16,019 nucleotides of DNA from assembly GCA_964345385.1 (NCBI GenBank), contig CAYFQM010000014.1:1-16019 (forward strand), in the 5' to 3' direction. The stretch's first letter is position 1, and each line of letters starts with the position of its first letter. This stretch comes from CAG-1000 sp964345385 (lineage in GTDB: Bacteria > Bacillota_I > Bacilli_A > RF39 > UBA660). The position numbers and the translations under genes were made by a program. Positions 1 through 5,515 of this stretch are shown in pieces. Under the pieces are notes generated by a model that was not told the DNA's origin, did no database searches, and saw only the letters and a list, made by a program, of their open reading frames with translations.

Positions 1-1
1 C

Positions 2-61
2 GATAAGTTTAGTGCAAGTGGTGGTAAACCAACAGGATTGAATTTTATAGTTAAACCATAA
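2..61 (+). CDS. C-terminal end of an unidentified protein (5' truncated)
   Basis: An open frame enters from the left edge and ends in TAA at 59-61. The last 19 residues read DKFSASGGKPTGLNFIVKP. I do not recognise the family. The frame is supported by an intrinsic terminator that starts five bases after the stop, matching the tight stop-terminator spacing elsewhere in the window. Nothing can be said about function from so short a tail. It appears to be a transcription unit separate from rpsB. Confidence 0.5.
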   Translation, partial: DKFSASGGKPTGLNFIVKP

Positions 62-65
62 TAAT

Positions 66-91
66 AAGAAGAAATAAAAATTTCTTCTTTT
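66..91 (+). terminator. Intrinsic terminator of the upstream gene
   Basis: A perfect 10-bp stem, AAGAAGAAAT (66-75) with ATTTCTTCTT (80-89), encloses an AAAA loop and is followed by T-rich sequence. It ends the partial gene at the left edge and insulates rpsB from it. The purine-rich 5' arm with the pyrimidine-rich 3' arm gives a useful U-tract only for left-to-right transcription. Confidence 0.75.
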
Positions 92-107
92 AATTTATTA
101 AAATATA

Positions 108-116
108 TGTTACAAT
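108..116 (+). promoter_or_regulatory. Extended -10 promoter for rpsB-tsf
   Basis: The sequence TGTTACAAT places TGn (108-110) directly before a good -10 hexamer, TACAAT (111-116). The -35 region (about 88-93) is poor, which is usual for extended -10 promoters. The predicted start is near 123, giving a leader of roughly 100 nt before the rpsB ATG, by far the longest in this window. Confidence 0.5.
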
Positions 117-150
117 AAATACGCTTTAAGCAAAAAACATGTTTATTGAT

Positions 151-184
151 TTAATATTACTAGTGCCAATAGGTGTAATATTAA
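151..184 (+). promoter_or_regulatory. Hairpin in the rpsB 5' leader, candidate S2 autoregulatory element
   Basis: A perfect 10-bp stem, TTAATATTAC (151-160) with GTAATATTAA (175-184), carries a 14-nt apical part, TAGTGCCAATAGGT. Within the apex, CC (166-167) can pair with GG (172-173) around AATA, with a G-U closing pair, leaving an asymmetric bulge on the 5' side. No U-run follows, so it is not a plain terminator. rpsB-tsf mRNA leaders are known to be bound by S2 for feedback control in other bacteria. This hairpin is a reasonable candidate for such a site, but I have not matched it to a known consensus. Confidence 0.45.
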
Positions 185-225
185 AAAAGATGTAAACAGA
201 AGTAAAAACGAAGGAGGATTTTTTT

Positions 226-1185
226 ATGGCAGTAGTTGCTAAAAGTTATTTATTGGAGGCGGGAGTTCATTTTGGACATCAAACTAAAAGATGGAATCCT
301 AAAATGAAAGAATATATCTTTACTGCAAGAGATGATATACATATCATTGATTTAGAAAAAACAGTAGAGAAAATTGAAGAAGCTTACGAAGAACTTCTTA
401 AAATATGTGAAAATGGAGGAAAAGTTTTATTTGTAGGAACTAAAAAGCAAGTAAAAGAAGCTTGTCAAGAAGAAGCATTAAGATGTGATAGTTTCTATGT
501 AACTGAAAGATGGTTAGGTGGTCTTTTAACTAATTTTAGAACTATAAGAGATAGAATTAAAAGAATGACTGAAATTGAAACAATGAGAGAAAGTGGTAAA
601 TTTGAGTTATTACCTAAAAAAGAAGTAGTTAAAATTGAAAAAGAATATGCTAAACTTGATAAATTATTATCAGGTGTTAGAAATATGGAGAGACTTCCTA
701 AAGCTATTATAGTAGTTGATCCAAGAATTGAAGTTAATGCATTAAGAGAAGCAAGAAAGTTAAATATACCAACATTTGGATTAGTAGATACTAACTGTGA
801 TCCAGATGATGTTGATTTTCCAATTCCAGCTAATGATGATGCAGTAAGAAGCGTTAAAGTAGTTTTAGGAGTATTAGCTAATGCAGTATGTGAAGCAAAT
901 GGTCTTGAATTAATAGATTATTTATCAGAAGAAGAAGTACAAAATTTTGCTAAAGAAGTTGAGTTTGAAACAAAAGTAGTAGAAATTAAAGAAGAAGATG
1001 CTAAGGAAGAAAAACCAAAAGTAAAAAAACAAGAGGAAAAAGTAGAGATTAAAGAAGAAAAGAAAGTTGTTAAAGAAGATTATTCTAAAATGACAGTTGC
1101 AGAATTAAAAAACTTATGTAAAGAAAGAGGTATTAAAGGATACTCTACTATGAAGAAAGATGAATTAATTTCATCATTAAGTTAG
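226..1185 (+). CDS. rpsB: 30S ribosomal protein S2 with C-terminal SAP/Rho-N-like domain
   Basis: S2 of the small ribosomal subunit, located near the platform and needed for binding S1-type proteins and for initiation. Residues 1 to about 235 carry the family hallmarks: LLEAGVHFGHQTKRWNPKM near the start, a FVGTKKQ strand, a RWLGGLLTNF stretch, and IVVDPRIE followed by IPTFGLVDTNCDP. After the usual fold (about 235-240 residues) comes a Lys/Glu-rich linker (about 245-280). A compact module follows (about 285-319), MTVAELKNLCKERGI then YSTMKKDELI, typical of SAP/Rho N-terminal helix-extended-helix domains. Total length is 319, well above usual. A strong GGAGG lies eight bases before the ATG. 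It is followed nine bases later by tsf, the classic pairing. Confidence 0.97.
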   Translation: MAVVAKSYLLEAGVHFGHQTKRWNPKMKEYIFTARDDIHIIDLEKTVEKIEEAYEELLKICENGGKVLFVGTKKQVKEACQEEALRCDSFYVTERWLGGLLTNFRTIRDRIKRMTEIETMRESGKFELLPKKEVVKIEKEYAKLDKLLSGVRNMERLPKAIIVVDPRIEVNALREARKLNIPTFGLVDTNCDPDDVDFPIPANDDAVRSVKVVLGVLANAVCEANGLELIDYLSEEEVQNFAKEVEFETKVVEIKEEDAKEEKPKVKKQEEKVEIKEEKKVVKEDYSKMTVAELKNLCKERGIKGYSTMKKDELISSLS

Positions 1186-1194
1186 GAGGCAAAT

Positions 1195-2067
1195 ATGAAT
1201 ATTACAGCAAGTCAAGTTAAAGAATTAAGAGATAAAACAGGAGCTGGAAGGCTTGACTGCAAGAAAGCTTTAAGTGAATGTAATGCTAATATTGAAAAAG
1301 CAATTGATTATTTAAGAGAAAAGGGTATTACTAAAGCTTTAAAAAAACAAGATAGAATTGCAGCAGAAGGTTTATCAAATATATATATAGATAGTAATAA
1401 AGCAGTTATTGTAGAATTAAACTCTGAAACTGATTTTGTAGCTAAAAATGATGAATTTAAAAGCTTATTAGATATAATAGGTAAATCTTTATTAGAAAGT
1501 GATGCATCTTCTATGGAAGAAGCATTAAAATTAAATACTAAAGAAGGTACTATAAATGATTTAATAGTTAATTTAACTGCTAAAATAGGAGAAAAGTTAT
1601 CGTTTAGAAGATTTAATATTATTAAATTAAAAGAAGGAGAAATATTTGGTTCTTATATTCATATGGGAGGTAAAATTTCTTCATTAGTGGTTATAAGTGG
1701 TGAAGACGAAGAAGTAGCAAAAGATGTAGCAATGCAAGCTGCAGCTATGAGACCTAAATATATTAATATAGACTCTATTCCAAAAGAAGATATAGAAAGA
1801 GAAAAAAATGTACTTACTGAGCAAGTTATAAATGAAGGAAAACCAAAAGATATTGCTGAGAAAATTGTTGTAGGTAAAATGAATAAGTTTTATGAAGAAA
1901 CAGTTTTAGAAGAACAAGTATTTATAAAAGATTCTTCATTTAAAGTAAAAGATTATTTAAAAAATAATAACTCTAGTTTAATTTCTCTAGTAAGATATGA
2001 AGTAGGAGAAGGATTAGAAAAGAGAAATGAAGACTTTGCAGAAGAAGTAATGAGTCAGTTAAAATAA
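1195..2067 (+). CDS. tsf: Elongation factor Ts
   Basis: The nucleotide exchange factor that releases GDP from EF-Tu. The N-terminal UBA-like segment shows the ELRDKTGAG start followed by DCKKALSEC. The EF-Tu-contacting signature TDFVAKND is at residues 79-86. The middle and C-terminal core regions follow in the usual order, with AMQAAAMRPKYI near residue 180 and the coiled region downstream. The length of 290 is normal. The ATG lies nine bases after the rpsB stop, with AGGAGG overlapping that stop, so the two are co-transcribed and probably translationally linked. An intrinsic terminator begins within its stop codon. Confidence 0.97.
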   Translation: MNITASQVKELRDKTGAGRLDCKKALSECNANIEKAIDYLREKGITKALKKQDRIAAEGLSNIYIDSNKAVIVELNSETDFVAKNDEFKSLLDIIGKSLLESDASSMEEALKLNTKEGTINDLIVNLTAKIGEKLSFRRFNIIKLKEGEIFGSYIHMGGKISSLVVISGEDEEVAKDVAMQAAAMRPKYINIDSIPKEDIEREKNVLTEQVINEGKPKDIAEKIVVGKMNKFYEETVLEEQVFIKDSSFKVKDYLKNNNSSLISLVRYEVGEGLEKRNEDFAEEVMSQLK

Positions 2068-2088
2068 GCTTCAAATTGAAGCTTTTTT
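2066..2088 (+). terminator. Intrinsic terminator of rpsB-tsf
   Basis: The 8-bp stem AAGCTTCA (2066-2073) with TGAAGCTT (2077-2084) has a three-base loop and is followed by TTTT. The stem begins inside the tsf TAA stop (2065-2067), so the mRNA has essentially no 3' untranslated region before the hairpin. Confidence 0.85.
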
Positions 2089-2110
2089 AATTGAATATTT
2101 TAAATAAACC

Positions 2111-2139
2111 TTGAAATTTTATGATATTTATAATATAAT
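2111..2139 (+). promoter_or_regulatory. Near-consensus sigma-A promoter for rpsU-yqeY
   Basis: TTGAAA (2111-2116) is separated by exactly 17 bases from a perfect TATAAT (2134-2139). The predicted transcription start is near 2146, about 27 nt before the rpsU ATG. This is the only promoter in the window with strong -35 and -10 hexamers together. Confidence 0.8.
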
Positions 2140-2172
2140 TTAAATTGGTCAACGAAGGGAGGGTAGATAATA

Positions 2173-2370
2173 ATGACTCACGTTGATGTTAAAGATGGCA
2201 ACATAGAAAACGCATTAAAAAGATTTAAAGTTAAAGTTCAAAGAAGTGGTATTCTTTCAGAGTGTAAAAAAAGAAAAGAATATGTTAAACCTGGCGTACG
2301 AGATAAATTAGCAAAAAAAGAGGGTATTAAAAACGCAAAAAAGAGAAATAAAAAAAATAGGGAGGGGTAA
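2173..2370 (+). CDS. rpsU: 30S ribosomal protein S21
   Basis: A small basic protein of the 30S subunit near the anti-Shine-Dalgarno region of 16S rRNA, important for initiation. The 65-residue product carries the family core: a helix with ALKRFKVKVQRSG, then ECKKRKEYVKPGVRDKL and a Lys/Arg-rich tail. It is a few residues longer than the common 57-60. The start is fixed by GGGAGG (2157-2162) and by an in-frame TAG just upstream (2164-2166). The next gene, yqeY, begins three bases after its stop, the conserved rpsU-yqeY arrangement of Bacillota. Confidence 0.95.
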   Translation: MTHVDVKDGNIENALKRFKVKVQRSGILSECKKRKEYVKPGVRDKLAKKEGIKNAKKRNKKNREG

Positions 2371-2373
2371 CAT

Positions 2374-2817
2374 ATGTTATATGAAAAAATATCTAATGAT
2401 ATGACCCTAGCAATGAAAAAACATGATAAAGATGCTTTAGCTACACTAAGAATGCTTAAAAGTGCTATTGATTTAGATAAAATAAATAATAAATTAGAAG
2501 ATATAACAGATGATTTGGTTATTAAAATTATAAGTAAACAAGTTAAGACTTTAAACGAATCCATACTTGATTTTGAAAAAGCTAAAAGAGAAGATTTAAT
2601 AACTAAAGCTAACAAAGAAATTAAATTACTTAAAACTTATTTACCAGAAGAATTAAGTGAAGAAGAGGTATGTAAAATATTAGATGAATCTTTTAATAAA
2701 ATTAATCCATCTGGTATGAAAGATATGGGAGTAATAATAAAAGATGTTTCTTCTAAAGTTAAAGGAAGATATGATATGGCTGCTCTTAGTAATTTAATAA
2801 AAGAAAGATTAAAATGA
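2374..2817 (+). CDS. yqeY: GatB/YqeY domain protein
   Basis: A stand-alone YqeY protein of 147 residues, homologous to the tRNA-binding tail domain of the amidotransferase subunit GatB. Its precise role is unsettled; it is presumed to bind tRNA. Family features are an N-terminal helical bundle with a TLRMLKSAI segment (around residues 24-32), KTYLPEELSEEE near the middle, and the terminal block KDMGVIIKDV followed by KGRYDMAALSNLIKERL. The Shine-Dalgarno sequence GGGAGGGG overlaps the end of rpsU, and only three bases separate the two genes, so they form one operon. The TGA stop lies inside the 5' arm of its terminator. Confidence 0.93.
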   Translation: MLYEKISNDMTLAMKKHDKDALATLRMLKSAIDLDKINNKLEDITDDLVIKIISKQVKTLNESILDFEKAKREDLITKANKEIKLLKTYLPEELSEEEVCKILDESFNKINPSGMKDMGVIIKDVSSKVKGRYDMAALSNLIKERLK

Positions 2818-2838
2818 ACTATTAATTAGTTCATTTTT
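2811..2838 (+). terminator. Intrinsic terminator of rpsU-yqeY
   Basis: The 10-bp stem AAAATGAACT (2811-2820) with AGTTCATTTT (2828-2837) has a 7-nt loop and continues into T/A-rich sequence. The yqeY stop codon (2815-2817) is within the 5' arm. Confidence 0.8.
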
Positions 2839-2842
2839 ATTG

Positions 2843-2848
2843 TATACT
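2843..2848 (+). promoter_or_regulatory. Possible -10 element for hemW
   Basis: TATACT at 2843-2848 is a good -10 hexamer immediately after the yqeY terminator. No convincing -35 is visible, and the TG lies directly against the hexamer rather than one base away. If used, transcription would start near 2855, right at the Shine-Dalgarno of hemW. Confidence 0.35.
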
Positions 2849-2864
2849 TATAGTAGGAGAATAT

Positions 2865-3944
2865 ATGAAAAGTGTTTATATACATATACCATTTTGTAAA
2901 AATATTTGCTTTTATTGTGATTTTAGTAAATTATATTATAATCAAAAATGGGCGAGTAAATATCTTGATTCATTAAGTAAAGAAGTAGATTTTTATTATG
3001 ATAATGAATTAGTAAATACTATTTATATAGGTGGTGGTACTCCATCAATATTAAATAAAGAAGAACTTGATAAATTATTTAGTATTACTTCTAAATTTAA
3101 ATTATATAAAGAATATGAATTTACTTTTGAATGTAATATAAATGATATTACTGAAGAGTTATTAAATATTTTAATTATAAATAAAGTAAATAGATTAAGT
3201 ATTGGAATTCAAAGTTTTAATAATAAAAAACTTGAATTTTTAGGAAGAAACCATAATAAAAAAGATATTAAATATAAAATAAAGCTTGCTAAAAAATATT
3301 TTGATAATATTAATGTTGATTTTATGTATGGTATAGAAAATGAAAAATATTCTCAAATGAAAAAAGATTTAAATAAGTTTATTAAATTAGATGTGCCTCA
3401 CATAAGTACTTATTCATTAATAATAGAAGATAATACTCTTTTATCTAACAATAATGTTAAAAATATATCTGAAGATATTGAAGAGAAAATGTATAAATAT
3501 ATAGTTAAAAAATTAAAGAGAAAATCATATAATCATTATGAAGTATCTAATTTTAGTAAAAATGGATATGAAAGCGTGCATAATATAAATTACTGGAAAA
3601 ATAAAGAATTTTTTGGATTTGGTTTAGGTTCTTCTGGTTATATAAATAATATAAGATATGAAAATACTAAAAACTTTAACAAATATATAAATGGACAATA
3701 TAGATTAAATGAATTATTACTATCTAAAAAAGAAGATATGGAAAATTTTGTAATACTAGGCCTTAGAATGTTAGAAGGAATAAGCATTAGAGATTTTTAT
3801 ATTAGATATAATATTGATATTTTTGATGTATTTAATTTTAAGTCTGCTATTAAAAAAGGTTTAATAATTTATGAAAACAATTATTTAAAGATAGCAAAAA
3901 AAAACATATATATAATGAATGAAATAATAAATGAAATAATATAA
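2865..3944 (+). CDS. hemW: HemW-type radical SAM protein (heme chaperone family)
   Basis: A radical S-adenosylmethionine enzyme with the CxxxCxxC cluster motif at Cys11, Cys15 and Cys18, followed by the YCDF context typical of HemW rather than of true coproporphyrinogen dehydrogenase HemN. A SAM-binding YIGGGTPS strand is at residues 54-61, an ECN motif near residue 87, SIGIQSFN near 113-120, and a C-terminal HemN-like domain (NYWKNKEFFGFGLGSSGY around 243-260). The length of 359 fits HemW. Family members bind heme and have been proposed to deliver it to respiratory enzymes. No heme biosynthesis gene is nearby. The gene is often annotated as oxygen-independent coproporphyrinogen III oxidase; that activity is not implied here. 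It starts at ATG after TAGGAGA. Confidence 0.93.
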   Translation: MKSVYIHIPFCKNICFYCDFSKLYYNQKWASKYLDSLSKEVDFYYDNELVNTIYIGGGTPSILNKEELDKLFSITSKFKLYKEYEFTFECNINDITEELLNILIINKVNRLSIGIQSFNNKKLEFLGRNHNKKDIKYKIKLAKKYFDNINVDFMYGIENEKYSQMKKDLNKFIKLDVPHISTYSLIIEDNTLLSNNNVKNISEDIEEKMYKYIVKKLKRKSYNHYEVSNFSKNGYESVHNINYWKNKEFFGFGLGSSGYINNIRYENTKNFNKYINGQYRLNELLLSKKEDMENFVILGLRMLEGISIRDFYIRYNIDIFDVFNFKSAIKKGLIIYENNYLKIAKKNIYIMNEIINEII

Positions 3945-3967
3945 AAAAAGGATTACTAATCCTTTTT
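3945..3967. terminator. Bidirectional intrinsic terminator between hemW and tmcAL
   Basis: AAAAAGGAT (3945-3953) pairs with ATCCTTTTT (3959-3967) around a TACTA loop. A-runs and T-runs on both flanks give a U-tract in either direction. It starts directly after the hemW stop (3942-3944), and the tmcAL stop codon (3956-3958, TAG on the minus strand) is in its loop. One element therefore closes both convergent units. Confidence 0.85.
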
Positions 3968-5083
3968 AATTGGTATTAAATTATCTTCATTAAATGGTTT
4001 ATATACTAGGCTATATATTTCATTAATTCTTTTTTCTACTATTAAAGCTTTATAATTATAGTTTAAACTATTTAATATTTTTACGTTCATATCTTTTTTT
4101 ATTGTGTTTAAATATTTTTGTCCTTTGTTATTAAAGCCTAGTATTTTTATATATTTAAGTTCTTCATCAAACTCATCTTTTTTAAATGAACATAGTATGT
4201 GATTTAATATCCTTGATATTTTATTATAAGTATATCTTTTTGTTTTAATTAGTAGTATTAAATCATTCAAATCTTTTGCTTTGTCAATATACTTTATTAT
4301 TCTTTTATCAATTCCTTCATTAACATCTACGTATTTAGTTAAATTTTTTTCACTTTTAATTTTATATTTTAATAGTTAAAAGTATTTATCATTATTAATT
4401 ATATTATTATTATTTAATATATTATATACATCTAATGGAACATATTTTTTAATGTTAATATTATTGATAAATTTATTTCTTATATTATTTGCGCTTATAA
4501 TAAAATTATTTTCTTTCTTATTATGATAAGAACTAGTTCTTTTAATACTTATTGGTTTTATATTATAATTATTTAGAAGTATTTCTTTAATATAAGAAAG
4601 CGCTAATAAGTCATTTGGTTTAGTAATAGGTTTCTTATTTAATTCTTTTAAAGCATTATTTATACTATTTGGATAACTTAGTCCTTTATCCATATTATTT
4701 TTTACTAATTGATCAAATAAGGGATTATTTAATGAAGATGATGCTATATCAATAAAATAATCAATATTATTTGTTTCGCTTCCAAAAACTAAAGTATCTA
4801 TTTTAAGTTCATTTAATATTTTAATGCTATATTTAGAAAATATATCTGCACTTTGAACTGTATAAATATAGGGTAGTTCTACAACTAAATCAACATTATG
4901 ATTTAATGCTATAATTGTTTTTTCATACTTATTTAATACTGAAGTTTCTCCTCTTTGAGTAAAACAAGTACTTAAAACAACTATAATAATAGAATCTGGA
5001 TATATATTTTTAATTTTATTTATTTGATATATGTGTCCATTATGAAATGGATTATATTCACAAATAATACCTATTATTTTCAT
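3956..5083 (-). pseudogene. tmcAL: tRNA(Met) cytidine acetate ligase (YlbM/TmcAL), interrupted by an in-frame TAA
   Basis: TmcAL makes N4-acetylcytidine at the wobble base of elongator tRNA-Met from acetate and ATP. The N-terminal part shows the nucleotidyltransferase start GIICEYNPFHNGH, then an STCFTQRGE motif (residues 38-46), VELPYIYTVQSADIF, and SANNIRNKF near 197-205. After Phe235 the frame meets TAA (4376-4378). Read straight through, the same frame continues with LLKYKI, a DVNEGIDKRI segment, IKTKRYTYNKISRILNHIL and IKILGFNNKGQKYL, all recognisable TmcAL C-terminal motifs, to a TAG at 3956-3958. The total of about 374 residues is near full length. No frameshift is needed, so one codon separates an intact gene from this allele. 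The part after the stop has no nearby ATG or GTG restart. It could be a true nonsense mutation, an assembly error, or readthrough. The start is ATG with AGAGG six bases upstream. Confidence 0.88.
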
Positions 5084-5105
5084 AAAATACCTCTTTTATA
5101 TTTAT

Positions 5106-5114
5106 ATTTTAACA
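5106..5114 (-). promoter_or_regulatory. Extended -10 promoter for tmcAL
   Basis: On the minus strand the sequence reads TGTTAAAAT: TGn (5114-5112) followed by TAAAAT (5111-5106). Transcription would start near 5099, about 16 nt ahead of the ATG at 5083. A weak TTCATT lies about 18 bases upstream as a possible -35. Confidence 0.45.
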
Positions 5115-5141
5115 TAAAAAAAGTTTTTTAATGAATAATAC

Positions 5142-5170
5142 TTGATATTTTTTCATTTTTATGAGAAAAT
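5142..5170 (+). promoter_or_regulatory. Promoter for rpmF with extended -10
   Basis: TTGATA (5142-5147) is separated by 17 bases from GAAAAT (5165-5170), which is preceded by TGA (5162-5164) to form an extended -10. The predicted start is near 5177, about 40 nt before the ATG. It is divergent from the tmcAL promoter within the same 134-bp gap. Confidence 0.45.
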
Positions 5171-5217
5171 ATGCTAGTCATTGAAATAATATATTTTATA
5201 TAGAAGTGGAGGATATT

Positions 5218-5433
5218 ATGAAATTAGATATAACATTATTTGGTGCATTACCTGCTAGAAGAATAAGTAAAACTGCTAAAAGATTAAGAAGAACACATTT
5301 AAAAAAAGATGCACCAACAATTAGTATTTGTCCTAACTGTAATGCAACATTAGTACCTCATAGAGCGTGCACTAAGTGTGGTTTTTATAAAGGGAAAGAA
5401 GTAATAAAAGTAGAAAAAGAAAATAATAATTAA
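5218..5433 (+). CDS. rpmF: 50S ribosomal protein L32 with a putative cleavable N-terminal prosegment
   Basis: A small zinc-ribbon protein of the large ribosomal subunit. The 71-residue product has the four ligands Cys38, Cys41, Cys51 and Cys54 (CPNC, then CTKCG), with the basic SKTAKRLRRTH segment before them. Ordinary L32 begins MAVPKRRTSKT. Here the matching block ALPARRISKT starts at residue 10 and is preceded by MKLDITLFG. That extension resembles the hydrophobic leader of Bacillota L27, which the protease Prp removes. Cleavage at Phe8-Gly9 or Gly9-Ala10 would restore a normal L32 N-terminus. The start is ATG 5218, with GTGGAGG (5206-5212) as Shine-Dalgarno; the in-frame GTG at 5206 is part of that site and is rejected. 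The gene is monocistronic with its own terminator. Confidence 0.93.
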   Translation: MKLDITLFGALPARRISKTAKRLRRTHLKKDAPTISICPNCNATLVPHRACTKCGFYKGKEVIKVEKENNN

Positions 5434-5450
5434 TCACGAAAGTGATTTTT
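5432..5450 (+). terminator. Intrinsic terminator of rpmF
   Basis: AATCAC (5432-5437) pairs with GTGATT (5442-5447) around a GAAA tetraloop, followed by TTTT. The 5' arm starts within the rpmF TAA stop (5431-5433). Confidence 0.85.
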
Positions 5451-5481
5451 TATTTTAAATATCTTTTAAAAATTAATATAC

Positions 5482-5490
5482 TGTGATAAT
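5482..5490 (+). promoter_or_regulatory. Extended -10 promoter for the modular pilin gene
   Basis: TGTGATAAT places TGn (5482-5484) before GATAAT (5485-5490). A start near 5497 leaves a 19-nt leader containing TAGGAA as a weak Shine-Dalgarno. A second hexamer, TATAAT (5496-5501), with a TTAATA 17 bases upstream, is closer to consensus but would put the transcript start downstream of that ribosome site. Confidence 0.4.
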
Positions 5491-5515
5491 ATTAATATAA
5501 TAGGAATAAAATAAT

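Noticed and set aside
2238..2615. 125-codon open frame on the minus strand across rpsU-yqeY
   Set aside because: It is antisense to two well-supported genes, has no ribosome-binding site, and its Leu/Ser-rich content is what AT-rich coding DNA gives when read backwards.
2865..3944. Oxygen-independent coproporphyrinogen III oxidase (HemN)
   Set aside because: The YCDF context after the third cluster cysteine and the length of 359 fit HemW; HemN proteins are longer and differ at this motif.
3956..4270. Separate small minus-strand gene beginning at TTG 4270
   Set aside because: The same frame is open back to the TAA at 4376 and the intervening codons also match TmcAL, so this is the tail of the interrupted gene and not an independent gene.
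5206..5217. GTG start four codons upstream of the rpmF ATG
   Set aside because: The GTG is part of the Shine-Dalgarno sequence GTGGAGG; the ATG at 5218 has correct spacing.
5496..5501. TATAAT as the main -10 of the pilin gene
   Set aside because: It would start transcription near 5508, downstream of the only ribosome-binding sequence; the extended -10 at 5482-5490 fits better, though the alternative is not excluded.
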